This document shows, piece by piece, positions 28,408 through 38,080 of a stretch of 64,000 bases of DNA (positions within the stretch are counted from its first letter, which is position 1; every line of letters begins with the position of its first letter). The stretch comes from Ancylobacter sp. Lp-2. Its GTDB lineage: Bacteria > Pseudomonadota > Alphaproteobacteria > Rhizobiales > Xanthobacteraceae. The notes below the pieces were generated by a model. That model was not told where the DNA came from and searched no databases. It saw only the letters and a program-made list of their open reading frames with translations. The stretch covers positions 307,690 to 371,689 of the forward strand of contig NZ_JAJALI010000002.1 of assembly GCF_020523795.1 (NCBI RefSeq), given 5' to 3'. The translations under genes were made by a program, and so were the position numbers.

Positions 28408-29508
28408 TCAGAGCTCGGTGTAGCCGCCGTCCTTCCAGACATAGACGACGTAGTCGAGGTTGGTGCGGTCGCCCTTCTTGTCGAAGGTCAGCTTGCCCAG
28501 CACGGTGTCGAAGGGCTTGCCGGAGTGGATGTACTCGGCGACCTTCTTGGGGTCGAGCGACTTGGTGGCGTCGGCGGCCTGCTGGATCACCTGGCCGGCG
28601 GCGTAGGAATACAGCACGTAGCCTTCCGGATCGATGCCCTTGGCCTTGAAGGCCGCGACGACCTTGGCGGCGGCCGGGTTCTTGCGCGGATCCGGGCCGA
28701 AGGTCATCAGCGTGCCCTCGGCGCCCGGACCGGCGATGGTCCAGAACTCCTTGTCGGTGATGCCGTCACCCGAGAACAGCACGGTCTTCAGGCCCTGGTC
28801 GCGCATCTGGCGAACGAGCAGACCGGCTTCGGTGTGCAGGCCACCGTAGTAGAGCACGTCGACATTGGCGGCCTTCAGCTTCGAGACGAGAGCCGAATAG
28901 TCCTTCTCGCCCGGGTTGATGCCTTCGTAGACGACTTCCTTGATGCCGGCCTTGTTCATCGCCTTCTGCGTCTCGTCGGCCAGACCCTTGCCGTACGGGG
29001 TCTTGTCGTGGACGATGGCGATCTTCTTGCCCTTCAGGTTCTTCTCGATGTACTGGGCCGCCACGGCGCCCTGCTGGTCGTCACGACCGCAGGTGCGGAA
29101 CACGTTGGTGAGGCCGCGCTCGGTCAGCTTCGGGTTGGTCGAGGCCGGAGAGATGGCGACCACGCCGCCTTCGGCATACTGCTCGGAGGCCGGGATCGAC
29201 ACGCCCGAGTTGAAGTGGCCGATCACGAACTTCACGCCGTCGGCGATGAACTTGTTGGCCACCGAGACGCCCTGCTCGGGCTTGGAGGCGTCGTCGCCGA
29301 CCAGGATTTCCACCTTCTGGCCCTGCAGGCCGCCGGCGGCGTTGACGTCGGCCGCCCACTGCTCGGCGCCGTTCTTCAGCTGAGCGCCGAAGGTGGCGTT
29401 GGCACCGGTGATCGGGCCGCCGACGCCGACTTTTACCTGCGCCGAGGCCGGTACCGCCAGCGCCAGGCTGGCGCTCAGCGCAAGGCCGGCAAACAGAAAC
29501 TTCTTCAT
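28408..29508 (-). CDS. livK: Branched-chain amino acid ABC transporter substrate-binding protein
   Basis: This 366-residue periplasmic LivJ/LivK-type binding protein has a signal peptide ending near VPASAQ (about residue 23). Family features include VGGPITGANATFGAQ, the SPASTNPKLTERG region and the conserved Cys pair segment FRTCGRDDQQ. It is the last gene of the liv operon and, as is common for binding proteins, is separated from the upstream genes by about 150 nt that include a GC hairpin. Substrates are probably Leu/Ile/Val; other small molecules are possible in this family. Confidence 0.9.
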   Translation of the reverse strand: MKKFLFAGLALSASLALAVPASAQVKVGVGGPITGANATFGAQLKNGAEQWAADVNAAGGLQGQKVEILVGDDASKPEQGVSVANKFIADGVKFVIGHFNSGVSIPASEQYAEGGVVAISPASTNPKLTERGLTNVFRTCGRDDQQGAVAAQYIEKNLKGKKIAIVHDKTPYGKGLADETQKAMNKAGIKEVVYEGINPGEKDYSALVSKLKAANVDVLYYGGLHTEAGLLVRQMRDQGLKTVLFSGDGITDKEFWTIAGPGAEGTLMTFGPDPRKNPAAAKVVAAFKAKGIDPEGYVLYSYAAGQVIQQAADATKSLDPKKVAEYIHSGKPFDTVLGKLTFDKKGDRTNLDYVVYVWKDGGYTEL

Positions 29509-29655
29509 GGAAGGTCTCTCCTGCTTCTGAAAGGGTTGGTTATTCGCTGGTCCGTCGGCCAGGCCAGTCGCCCCAAGGGCATTTGTCGCCCGGGGGCAAA
29601 TGTTGCTCTTTTTCAGGCGCCTGTCGACGGCATAAACGAAAGGTTTCCGGCCGGC

Positions 29656-30135
29656 TTACGCCGCGTCCTCCCGCGACGTCTCCGAGGCTCCCCGCTGCCA
29701 GCCGAACGGGCCAGCCTGGCGGTAGAGCCAACCATAGCGTGTCGCCATCTGCGTCGCCCGCTCGGCGCGGAAACCGAGCGTCGCGAGCGCCAGCACATAG
29801 GCGGTGTCGGTGACGAAATGCGGCAGGCTGAACAGCGTGCCCTCGAACAGCGCGAAGTGGAAGAACCTCACGGCGCAGCCGAGCAGCAGCGCGTAGATTA
29901 CCGCCTGCCGATAGTCGCGCCAGGTTGAGGCCACCGCCCGGCCGGACAGCCAGGCCGCGCCGCCGCCGAGGAACACGGTGACGAGGTAGAAATCCGCCCG
30001 CGAGGCTTCGACCACGAGCGAGGGGGCGAAGACGCTGGCGACGAGGATCGCCACCGCCACCGCCGCCGGCAGCATGACGGCGAGGCTGGTGGGCGATCCC
30101 TGGGCGATGAGGGAGGGGCGTGTCTGCGCGGCCAT
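29656..30135 (-). CDS. DUF6867-type membrane protein in the liv operon
   Basis: This 159-residue membrane protein has four predicted helices (residues about 18-38, 48-68, 80-100, 108-128) and no enzymatic motif. It sits directly after livF (1 nt) and before livK. A protein of this kind is a recurrent member of alphaproteobacterial liv operons (DUF6867). Its role is unknown; an accessory part of the transporter is an inference from position. Confidence 0.7.
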   Translation of the reverse strand: MAAQTRPSLIAQGSPTSLAVMLPAAVAVAILVASVFAPSLVVEASRADFYLVTVFLGGGAAWLSGRAVASTWRDYRQAVIYALLLGCAVRFFHFALFEGTLFSLPHFVTDTAYVLALATLGFRAERATQMATRYGWLYRQAGPFGWQRGASETSREDAA

Positions 30136-30136
30136 T

Positions 30137-30880
30137 TCAGTGCCTCCCGCCTTCGAGATAGGCGGCGCGCACTTCCGGCCGCTCCAGCAGTTCGCGGCCC
30201 TCGCCGGACATGGTGACGGTGCCGTTGACCAGCACATAGCCGCGATGCGCGAGCTTCAGCGCGTGGAAGGCGTTCTGCTCGACCAGGAACACGGTGAGCC
30301 CCTCGGTGCGGTTGAGCTCGCGGATGGCGTCGAAGATCTGCTTGACGATCAGCGGCGCGAGGCCGAGCGAGGGCTCGTCCAGCATCAGGAGGCGCGGGCG
30401 GCTCATCAACGCCCGGCCGATGGCGAGCATCTGCTGCTCGCCGCCGGACAGCGTGCCGCCGCGCTGGTTGATGCGCTCCTTGAGGCGGGGGAACAGCGTG
30501 AACACCCGTTCCAGATCGCTGTCGAAATGCTCGAAATTGTCGATGGAGGCACCCATCTGCAAATTCTCGAACACCGTCATGCGCGGGAAGATGCGCCGGC
30601 CCTCGGGCGACTGCGCGATCTTGAGATGTGCGATCTCGTGGGTCGGCATCCGCGTGATGTCGCGCCCCTCATAGAGGATCTGCCCTTCGCGGGCGCGCGG
30701 CTGGCCGAAGATGGTCATCATCAGCGTGGACTTGCCGGCGCCGTTGGAGCCGATCAGCGTGACGATCTCGCCGCGATGGACGTCCACGTCGACGCCCTTG
30801 AGCGCCATGATGTTGCCGTAGAAGGTCTTGACGCCGCGCACGGCGAGCATGGGCTCGGAAGAGGTCACGGCAGCGCTCAC
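30137..30880 (-). CDS. livF: Branched-chain amino acid ABC transporter ATP-binding protein LivF
   Basis: This 247-residue ATPase has Walker A GSNGAGKST, signature LSGGEQQMLAIGRAL and Walker B LLMLDEPSLGLAP. The LivF-specific GRRIFPRMTVFENL is present. The GTG start overlaps the livG stop (GTGA). It pairs with LivG to drive the LivHM channel. Confidence 0.95.
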   Translation of the reverse strand: MSAAVTSSEPMLAVRGVKTFYGNIMALKGVDVDVHRGEIVTLIGSNGAGKSTLMMTIFGQPRAREGQILYEGRDITRMPTHEIAHLKIAQSPEGRRIFPRMTVFENLQMGASIDNFEHFDSDLERVFTLFPRLKERINQRGGTLSGGEQQMLAIGRALMSRPRLLMLDEPSLGLAPLIVKQIFDAIRELNRTEGLTVFLVEQNAFHALKLAHRGYVLVNGTVTMSGEGRELLERPEVRAAYLEGGRH

Positions 30881-31827
30881 GATTGCGTCCCCGTGGCTTC
30901 GTCGAGCACCGCCTCGACGTCCTCGACCGCGTCCTCGTCGACGCCGAGATAGGCGGCGATGACGCGCGGATCGTGTTTCACCGCCTCGGGCGTGCCGTCG
31001 GAGATCTTGGTGCCGTAGTCGAGGACGACCACGTGGTCGGAGATTTCCATCACCACGCTCATGTCGTGTTCGATGAGAAGGATCGAGGTGCCGTGCTCGG
31101 CGCGGACGGCGCGCAAGAGCTCGTTGAGCTCCAGGCTCTCGCGCGGGTTGAGGCCGGCGGCCGGTTCGTCGAGGCAGAGCAGGATCGGACCCGAGCACAT
31201 GGCCCGGGCGATCTCCAGCCGCCGCTGCGCACCGTAGGGCAGGTCGCCGGCCGGGTCGTCGGCGCGCTCGGTGAGGCCGACCTTGTCGAGCCAGTACTTC
31301 GCCCGCTCGGTGGCCTGCTTCTGCGCGCTGTTCCAGCTCGGCAGGCCGAACAGGCCCTTCAGCGAATAGCCGGAGGCCGACATCAGCACGTTGTGCTGGG
31401 CCACCATGAGGTTTTCCAGCACCGTCATGCCGGTGAACAGCCGGATGTTCTGAAAGGTGCGGGCCACCTTGGCTTCGCCGGACACCTTGTAATCGGGCAT
31501 CCGCTCCAGGAGGTACACGCCGGAATTACTGCCGACGAGCGCGCGCTCGCCGTTCAGCGTCACCGTCGCGAGTTCTTCCTCGGTCGGCGCCCGGCCATGG
31601 CCGAGCACGAGGCGCCCCTCGCTCGGCTTGTAGAAGCCGGTGATGCAGTTGAACACCGTGGTCTTGCCGGCGCCGTTCGGGCCGATCAGCGCGGTGATGT
31701 CGCCGCGCCCGACCTTGAAGGACAGGTCGTTGACGGCGATCAGGCCGCCGAAGCGCATGAACAGGTGTTGGACCTCGAGGATCGGATCCTTGTCCCAATT
31801 ATGGACGGGAGCAGCTATCTCAGCCAT
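30877..31827 (-). CDS. livG: Branched-chain amino acid ABC transporter ATP-binding protein LivG
   Basis: This 316-residue ATPase is longer than E. coli LivG (255) because of a central insert of about 25 residues around 75-100 and an acidic C-terminal tail (VDEDAVEDVEAVLDEA). Walker A is GPNGAGKTT and the signature region is LPYGAQRRLEIARAM. Its ATG shares one base with the livM stop. It is otherwise standard. Confidence 0.94.
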   Translation of the reverse strand: MAEIAAPVHNWDKDPILEVQHLFMRFGGLIAVNDLSFKVGRGDITALIGPNGAGKTTVFNCITGFYKPSEGRLVLGHGRAPTEEELATVTLNGERALVGSNSGVYLLERMPDYKVSGEAKVARTFQNIRLFTGMTVLENLMVAQHNVLMSASGYSLKGLFGLPSWNSAQKQATERAKYWLDKVGLTERADDPAGDLPYGAQRRLEIARAMCSGPILLCLDEPAAGLNPRESLELNELLRAVRAEHGTSILLIEHDMSVVMEISDHVVVLDYGTKISDGTPEAVKHDPRVIAAYLGVDEDAVEDVEAVLDEATGTQS

Positions 31828-33266
31828 CAGCCGTGCCCTTCCTTTACGAGACTGCCGGAAACCGCCTTCTTCTCCTTGAGATAGATTGTCGGGTCGCGCG
31901 AGGAGACCAGGCCGCGCGGCTTCCAGATCATGATCGCCACCATGGCGAAGCCGAACAGCAGCATGCGGTACAGGCTGGGGTCGAAGCTGTCGCCGAACAC
32001 CTGCTTGAGGAAGCCGAGATTACGCAGCATCTCCATGCCGCCCATCATCACCGCCGCCGCGACCGCGACGCCGATCTGCGAGCCCATGCCGCCGAGCACC
32101 ACGATGGCGAGGATCATCGCCGAGATGTCGAAGGTGAAGCTCTCCGGCGAGACGAAGCCGGCGCGCACCGCGAAGAAGCAGCCGGCGAAGCCGCCGAACA
32201 TCGCGCCGGTGGCGAAGGCGGACAGCTTCACATTGGTGGTGTTGAGGCCGAGCGAGCGGCAGGCGATCTCGTCCTCGCGCAGCGCTTCCCATGCCCGCCC
32301 GACCGGCAGCCGACGCAGTCGCACCGTGGTGAAGGCGGTGATCAGTGCCAAGGCGAGGATGACGAAGTACAGGAAGACGATGCGGTGCATCGGGTTGAAT
32401 TCGAGCCCGAACAGCGCCGCGAAGCCGTCCTCGCCGGCGGTGAAGGGAATGCCGAAGAAGGTGGCGCGGGGAATGGAGGCGATACCGGCGCCGCCGCCGG
32501 TGAAATCCACCCAGTTGATCAGCACCAGGCGGATGATCTCGCCGAAGGCCAGCGTCACGATGGCGAGGTAGTCGCCGCGCAGGCGCAGCACCGGGAAACC
32601 GAGGATCATGCCCCACAGGCCGGCGAACATGCCGGCCGCCGGCAGGCAGAACCAGAACGCCCAGTTGGCCCAGAAGGTCTCGCCGAGGAAGGAGGCGAAG
32701 AAGGCGTTCACCGGCTCGGAGGTGGCGAGCAGCGCATACGTGTAGGCGCCGACCGCGTAGAAGGCGACATAGCCGAGGTCGAGCAGGCCGGCGAGGCCGA
32801 CCACGATGTTGAGGCCCCAGCCCAGCATCACATAGGTGAGGATGAGGATGCCGAGGTCGATCAGGTAGCGGCTTTCGCTCAGCCCGCCGGTCATCGCCGC
32901 GGCGAGGAGGGGAAAGCCGATCGCGAAGGCAAACAGCGCCGGCTTGAACGCCGGCGAGATGGCGACCACGCCGCGGGCGATGGGCCCGGGCCCGGCCTGC
33001 GCCTTGGGCGGCCGGTTGGGCGACCAGACGGTGAGGTTGAGGATCAGCCGGCCGGCGAAGATGATGCCGACCATGATGGCGACGACCAGCGGGCGATAGG
33101 CGAGGCCGAGCGCCCCGTCGATCACCACCGTCTCGAAGCCGACCAGCGGGCCGAGCAGGCCGAGCGCGATCAGCCCGGTGAGGAAGGCGTCCTTGAGGGC
33201 GCCGGGAAGGATGGACGAGCCGGAGCCTGCGACGGCGCCGGCCGAATGTGCGGTGTCGACGGCCAT
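31827..33266 (-). CDS. livM: Branched-chain amino acid ABC transporter permease LivM
   Basis: This 479-residue inner-membrane permease has the LivM core from about residue 130 ([25 protein letters not shown]) and the conserved [15 protein letters not shown] loop near 335. The N-terminal 120 residues add two or three extra helices, which is usual for alphaproteobacterial LivM. It lies 10 nt after livH and overlaps livG by one base. Confidence 0.95.
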   Translation of the reverse strand: MAVDTAHSAGAVAGSGSSILPGALKDAFLTGLIALGLLGPLVGFETVVIDGALGLAYRPLVVAIMVGIIFAGRLILNLTVWSPNRPPKAQAGPGPIARGVVAISPAFKPALFAFAIGFPLLAAAMTGGLSESRYLIDLGILILTYVMLGWGLNIVVGLAGLLDLGYVAFYAVGAYTYALLATSEPVNAFFASFLGETFWANWAFWFCLPAAGMFAGLWGMILGFPVLRLRGDYLAIVTLAFGEIIRLVLINWVDFTGGGAGIASIPRATFFGIPFTAGEDGFAALFGLEFNPMHRIVFLYFVILALALITAFTTVRLRRLPVGRAWEALREDEIACRSLGLNTTNVKLSAFATGAMFGGFAGCFFAVRAGFVSPESFTFDISAMILAIVVLGGMGSQIGVAVAAAVMMGGMEMLRNLGFLKQVFGDSFDPSLYRMLLFGFAMVAIMIWKPRGLVSSRDPTIYLKEKKAVSGSLVKEGHG

Positions 33267-33276
33267 GGACGTCGCC

Positions 33277-34194
33277 TCACACCTTCTCGACTTCCGGCCG
33301 GCCGAGCAGGCCCTGCGGCAGGAAGATCAGCGTGATGGCAAGAATGGAGAATGCCGCCACGTCCTTGTACTCGATCGAGAAATAGGCCGACCAGAACACC
33401 TCGATGAGGCCGATCAGCAGCCCGCCGAGCACCGCGCCCGGCAGCGAGCCGATACCGCCCAGCACCGCGGCGGTGAACGCCTTCACCCCCGGCACGAAGC
33501 CGTCGGCGAAGTTCGCGACGCCATAATACATCAGGTACATGGTGCCGGCGACGGCGGCGAGCGCGGCGCCGATGACAAAGGTCAGCGAGATGGTGTGGTC
33601 GACATTGATGCCGAGCAGCGCCGCCATCTTGCGGTCCTGCTCCACCGCGCGCTGGGCGCGGCCGAGCGAGGTCTTCTGCACCAGGTACCAGAAGCCGGCG
33701 AGCAGCACCGTGGTCAGCACCATGATGATGATCTGCTTCCAGGCCAGCGTGACCTGATAGCCGTCGCGCTCCATGATCACGATGACGTCGGTGATCATCG
33801 GCGGCACCGGCTTGTTGCGCGGGCCCTGAGCGACCTGGACGAAATTGGCGAGGAAGATCGACATGCCGATCGCCGAGATCATCGGCGCCAGCCGGAAGGA
33901 TCCCCGCAGCGGCCGGTAGGCCACCCGCTCGATCGCCCAGTTCATCAGCGATGTGAAGAACATCGCCACCACCAGCACGATGGCGAGCGCGAGGAAGATC
34001 GAGGTGATCCCCAGCACGGTCGTCACCAGCAGGAAGCAGATGAGCGCGATGAAGCTCGACACCATGAACACGTCGCCATGCGCGAAGTTCACCATGCCGA
34101 TGATGCCGAAGACCATGGTGTAGCCGATGGCGATCAACCCGTAGATCGATCCCAGCGTCAGCCCGTTGATGAGCTGCTGAACAAAAACGTCCAT
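33277..34194 (-). CDS. livH: Branched-chain amino acid ABC transporter permease LivH
   Basis: This 305-residue permease is the first gene of the operon. The typical start [20 protein letters not shown], the [16 protein letters not shown] loop near 180 and [13 protein letters not shown] near 245 are LivH hallmarks. The upstream gap of about 440 nt must hold the promoter and operator. Confidence 0.96.
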   Translation of the reverse strand: MDVFVQQLINGLTLGSIYGLIAIGYTMVFGIIGMVNFAHGDVFMVSSFIALICFLLVTTVLGITSIFLALAIVLVVAMFFTSLMNWAIERVAYRPLRGSFRLAPMISAIGMSIFLANFVQVAQGPRNKPVPPMITDVIVIMERDGYQVTLAWKQIIIMVLTTVLLAGFWYLVQKTSLGRAQRAVEQDRKMAALLGINVDHTISLTFVIGAALAAVAGTMYLMYYGVANFADGFVPGVKAFTAAVLGGIGSLPGAVLGGLLIGLIEVFWSAYFSIEYKDVAAFSILAITLIFLPQGLLGRPEVEKV

Positions 34195-34631
34195 AATGTA
34201 TGCCGGCTCCCCTCAGCCGATGTCGCCACCCCAGCTCCCGTATGGTTTGCCCATATTGTGATCGTGCCCGGGAGATGGGCTTCGCAGAGTCTTAGCCTGC
34301 GCCGCGATCCGATACAATTCGATCGAAAGACGAAATGCAAATCATCGAAAGAAATGATGTATCGGTTCTCTGATACCGTAAATGCCGAAAATCTAATCAA
34401 TTTCAGATCGTTGCGGCAGGCGATTTCACGCGGGTCCGGCGGTATTCAGTGTCCGAAAAATGTCGCACGGGCGACACAATCCCCATTTTTGAACGACTGA
34501 GCAATAAGTAGGGGGTGGCCGGGACAGCCGGGCACGGCGCCGGAATACCGGCGTGGCGAGTCGCGCTTGATCGGCCCGGCGACGCGGAGCGGGGGGATGC
34601 GGCGGATGGGGGCGGGAAGGGCTTCGGAGGC
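34195..34631. other. Upstream region of the liv operon, no gene
   Basis: These 437 nt carry no credible gene. Positions about 34300-34430 are much richer in A+T than the surroundings, as expected for a regulated promoter. A small inverted repeat GTATC-N8-GATAC is present near 34360-34377 and could be an operator. No terminator for the upstream yhiN-type gene was found. Confidence 0.5.
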
Positions 34632-35822
34632 TCAGGCCGCCTGGCCGGCGGCCCAGCCGGACGACCAGGCCCACTGGAAATTATAGCCACCGAGCCAACC
34701 GGTTACGTCCACGACCTCGCCGATGAAGAACAGGCCGGGTACCGTCTTGGCCTGCAGGGTCTTCTGGTCGAGGCCGGCGGTATCGACGCCGCCGAGCGTC
34801 ACCTCGGCGGTACGGTAGCCTTCCGAGCCGGTCGGCTTGAACCGCCATTCATTCACCGCGAGCGCCAGCTGGCGCAGCGCCTTGTCCGACAGGTCGGCGA
34901 GGTTGCGGCCGGCGGCATGAGTGTCGGCGACCAGCTGCGCCAGCCGGCGCGGCAGCAGAGCGGCGAGCGCGCTGGCCGGCGCCTGCCGTCCATTCTCCGC
35001 CCGCGCCGCCTTGAGCGCGGCGAACACGTCGATGCCGGGCGCGAGGTCGAGCGCGATCTCGTCGCCCTCGCGCCAATAGGAGGAGATCTGCAGCACCGCC
35101 GGGCCGGACAGGCCGCGATGGGTGAACAGGATCGCCTCGTCGAAGCGGGTCTTGCCATGGCCGGCGCGGGCGGGCAGGCCGATGCCGGCCAGCGGCGCCA
35201 GCCGCTCCAGCAGCGCCGGATCGAGGGTGAGCGGCACCAGCGCCGGCCGCGTCGGCGTCACCGCGAGGCCGAAGCGCTCGGCGATGTCGTAACCGAAGCC
35301 GGTGGCGCCCATCTTCGGGATCGACTTGCCGCCGGTGGCGACCACGAGGCTGTCGCAGGCCAGCGCGCCGGAGGAGGTGGCGAGCCGGAAGCCGCCCTCG
35401 GTGCGCTCGGGCAGCGACGCCGTGGTGGCGAGGCGCAATTCGCCGCCGGCGTCATGCAACTCGCGCAGCAGCAGGTCGACGATCTGCCGCGCCGAGCCGT
35501 CGCAGAACAATTGCCCGAGCGTCTTCTCGTGGAAGGCGATGCCGTGCCGGCGCACCAGCGCGATGAAATCCTGCTGCGAATAGCGCTTCAGCGCCGAGAT
35601 GCAGAAGCCGGGATTGGCGGAGAGGAAGTTCTTCGGCGAGGTGCCGATATTGGTGAAATTGCAGCGTCCGCCGCCGGATATGCGGATCTTCTCACCTGGT
35701 GCGCGAGCGTGGTCGATCACCAGGGTGCGCCGCCCGCGCCGCGCCACCTCGATGGCGCACATCAGCCCGGCGGCACCGGCGCCGATGACGACGACGTCCC
35801 AGGCCTCGGGGCGTGCGCTCAC
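34632..35822 (-). CDS. NAD(P)/FAD-dependent flavoprotein, HI0933/YhiN family
   Basis: This 396-residue flavoprotein has the N-terminal dinucleotide loop VVIGAGAAGLMCAIEVARRG near residue 12, the SGGGRCNFTN motif that defines the HI0933 family, and VVATGGKSIPKMGATGFGY. The C-terminal FIGEVVDVTGWLGGYNFQ closes the FAD site. The enzymatic activity of the family is not established. The GTG start overlaps the stop of the radical SAM gene upstream (GTGA), so the two are cotranslated. Confidence 0.92.
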   Translation of the reverse strand: MSARPEAWDVVVIGAGAAGLMCAIEVARRGRRTLVIDHARAPGEKIRISGGGRCNFTNIGTSPKNFLSANPGFCISALKRYSQQDFIALVRRHGIAFHEKTLGQLFCDGSARQIVDLLLRELHDAGGELRLATTASLPERTEGGFRLATSSGALACDSLVVATGGKSIPKMGATGFGYDIAERFGLAVTPTRPALVPLTLDPALLERLAPLAGIGLPARAGHGKTRFDEAILFTHRGLSGPAVLQISSYWREGDEIALDLAPGIDVFAALKAARAENGRQAPASALAALLPRRLAQLVADTHAAGRNLADLSDKALRQLALAVNEWRFKPTGSEGYRTAEVTLGGVDTAGLDQKTLQAKTVPGLFFIGEVVDVTGWLGGYNFQWAWSSGWAAGQAA

Positions 35823-36931
35823 GGTATGTCTGCCGGCTCGGTCGCCGCCGTGTGGTCGGCGAGCGGATCATAGGCGTGCACGCCGCCGCAATAATCGGTG
35901 ACGCGCCACCCCTCCGTCGCCGGCTCGATATAGCCGGGCCCGATCGGCACCTTGCCGTGGCCGCCGGGAATGTCGAGCACATAGGTCGGCAGCGCGAGGC
36001 CGGAGACGCGGCCGCGCAGCGCCCGCATCAGCTCCTGCCCGCGCTCTACCGGCAGGCGGAAATGCGTAGTCCCCGGCGCGAGGTCGGGATGGTGCAGGTA
36101 ATACGGCTTCACCCGCGCCTCGACGAGGGCGCGGAACAGCGCCGCCAGCGTCCCGGCGTCGTCGTTCACCCCGCGCAGCAGCACGCTCTGGCCGACCAGC
36201 GCGACGCCGGCATCGGCGAGGCGGGCCAGCGCCGCGCGCACCTCGCCGTCGAGTTCGCGCGCATGGTTGGCGTGCACGGCGACATAGGTGGTGAGGCCGG
36301 GCACCCGCAGCGCCGCGACGAGGGCGGCGGTGACGCGCTCGGGCGCCGCCACCGGCACGCGGGTGTGGAAGCGCACGATCTTCACATGGCCGATGGCGGC
36401 GAGGCGCGCCATCAGCTCCTTCAGCCGCCGCGCCGAGGCCATAAAGGGGTCGCCGCCGGTGACCACCACCTCCCAGATCTCCGGGTGGGCGGCGACATAG
36501 GCGAGCGCGCGGTCGAGCGCCTCGTCCGACAGGCTGGCCTCGGCGCCGGGGCCGACCATCTCGCGGCGGAAGCAGAAGCGGCAGTAGACGGCGCAGACGC
36601 CGACCAGCTTCAGCAGCACCCGGTCCGGGTAGCGGTGCACGATGCCCGGCACCGGGCTGTGGGCGTCGTCGCCGATGGGATCGGCGAGCTCCTGCGGCTG
36701 CTCGTCGAGCTCACGCGCATCGGGCAGGAACTGGCGGGCGATCGGATCCTCAGTATCCCCGACCGGCATTTTCGCGACCAGCGAGGCGGTGACCGCCACC
36801 GCATAGCGCGCGCCGATCGCCTCCAGCGCCGGATCGGCCGGCAGCAGGCCGGCCTCGGCGAGCGCGGCGGCGCTGCGCAGCGTGCGCGGCAGGCGGGCGA
36901 CGGGTGTCGCGGTGGTTGGGGTCGACGTCAT
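35819..36931 (-). CDS. Lysine-2,3-aminomutase-like radical SAM protein (KamA/EpmB family)
   Basis: This 370-residue enzyme has the radical SAM cluster motif CAVYCRFC (Cys113, 117, 120), the GGDPF loop near 155 and a PLP-binding Lys in DIPGGHGKVP (about Lys327), so both cofactor sites are intact. Relatives move the alpha-amino group of lysine to the beta carbon, either on free lysine or, with EpmA, to build the beta-lysine that modifies EF-P. No efp or epmA is in this window, so free lysine or another substrate remains possible. Confidence 0.85.
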   Translation of the reverse strand: MTSTPTTATPVARLPRTLRSAAALAEAGLLPADPALEAIGARYAVAVTASLVAKMPVGDTEDPIARQFLPDARELDEQPQELADPIGDDAHSPVPGIVHRYPDRVLLKLVGVCAVYCRFCFRREMVGPGAEASLSDEALDRALAYVAAHPEIWEVVVTGGDPFMASARRLKELMARLAAIGHVKIVRFHTRVPVAAPERVTAALVAALRVPGLTTYVAVHANHARELDGEVRAALARLADAGVALVGQSVLLRGVNDDAGTLAALFRALVEARVKPYYLHHPDLAPGTTHFRLPVERGQELMRALRGRVSGLALPTYVLDIPGGHGKVPIGPGYIEPATEGWRVTDYCGGVHAYDPLADHTAATEPADIP

Positions 36932-37019
36932 GCGCGACCTTGTGACCTTTTCCGCCTTTATCGGCAAGGCGGGTTGTGCTGCATTGGGTTATGGTCCGTC
37001 ACATATAAGGGAGGCCGTC

Positions 37020-37367
37020 ATGGCGAGCGGATTGGCCGGCATGTCCACGGCGCGCGAGGACGACGTGCTGGAGGCGGCGGCGCGCTGGCGCCACGAAGGG
37101 CGCGGCGTCGCGCTGGCGACGGTGGTGGAGACCTGGGGCTCGGCCCCCCGTCCGGTCGGCAGCCATCTCGTCATCGACGAGGCCGGCAGCTTCCTCGGCT
37201 CGGTGTCCGGCGGCTGCGTCGAGGGTGCGGTGGTGGCCGAGGCGGCCGAGGTGATCGCCGACGGCGCGCCGCGCCTGCTCGAATTCGGCGTCGCCGACGC
37301 CACCGCCTGGCAGGTCGGCCTGTCCTGCGGCGGGCGCATCGCCGTCTATGTCGAGAAGCTGAACTGA
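37020..37367 (+). CDS. XdhC/CoxI family protein, N-terminal half only
   Basis: This 115-residue protein consists of the XdhC_CoxI domain (WRHEGRGVALATVVETWGSAPRP, SVSGGCVEGAV). XdhC proteins hold molybdenum cofactor and help insert it in sulfurated form into molybdenum hydroxylases. AGGGAGG lies before the ATG. The C-terminal domain is encoded by the next gene, overlapping by one base (TGATG), so the usual single protein is split in two here. Confidence 0.88.
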   Translation: MASGLAGMSTAREDDVLEAAARWRHEGRGVALATVVETWGSAPRPVGSHLVIDEAGSFLGSVSGGCVEGAVVAEAAEVIADGAPRLLEFGVADATAWQVGLSCGGRIAVYVEKLN

Positions 37368-38080
37368 TGGATCTCGCTGTTCTCGAGGAGCTGAACGCCG
37401 AGCGCGCCGCCCGCCGCGCGGTCGTCGTCGTCACCGAACTGGGAAGCGGCCGGCAGCGGCTGGTCAAGGCCGCCGACATCGCCGCCGATCCCCTGGCGGA
37501 GCAGCTGGCCGAGGCGCTGCGCACTGCCAAAAGCGGACTGCTCACGCTCGGCAATGAGCGGCTGTTCCTCGCCGTCGAGGTGCCGCCGCCGCGCCTCGTC
37601 ATCACCGGCGCGGTGCACATCGCCCAGGCTCTGGCGCCGATGGCGCGCCTCGCCGGGCTGGACGTCGCCATCGTCGACCCCCGCACCGCCTTCGCCACGC
37701 CGGAGCGCTTCCCGGATGTCGAAGTGCATGCCGAATGGCCGGACGTGGTGCTGCCGCGTCTCAGCATCGACGCCTACACCGCCCTGGCGGCGCTGACCCA
37801 CGACCCCAAGATCGACGACCCCGCGCTCATCGAGGCGCTGGCGCGCGGCTGCTTCTACATCGGCGCACTCGGCTCGCGTCGCACCCACGCCACTCGGCTC
37901 GACCGCCTGGCGGAAAAGGGCGTGCCGCGCGAGGCGCTGGCCCGCATCCACGCGCCGATCGGCCTCGACATCGGCGCAGCGAGCCCGGCGGAGATCGCCG
38001 TCTCCATCATTGCCGAGATCGTCGGCGAGCTGCGCCGACGGCCGGCGGCCGACAAGCGGGCGAGCGGACAGGCGGCATGA
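37367..38080 (+). CDS. XdhC family protein, Rossmann C-terminal half
   Basis: This 237-residue protein has an N-terminal segment of about 75 residues and the XdhC_C Rossmann-type domain (LVITGAVHIAQALAPMARL near 80, ALGSRRTHATRL near 165, GLDIGAASPAEIA). It acts with the preceding half as a molybdenum-cofactor chaperone. It overlaps its neighbours by TGATG and ATGA, so the three genes form a tight translational unit. Confidence 0.88.
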   Translation: MDLAVLEELNAERAARRAVVVVTELGSGRQRLVKAADIAADPLAEQLAEALRTAKSGLLTLGNERLFLAVEVPPPRLVITGAVHIAQALAPMARLAGLDVAIVDPRTAFATPERFPDVEVHAEWPDVVLPRLSIDAYTALAALTHDPKIDDPALIEALARGCFYIGALGSRRTHATRLDRLAEKGVPREALARIHAPIGLDIGAASPAEIAVSIIAEIVGELRRRPAADKRASGQAA

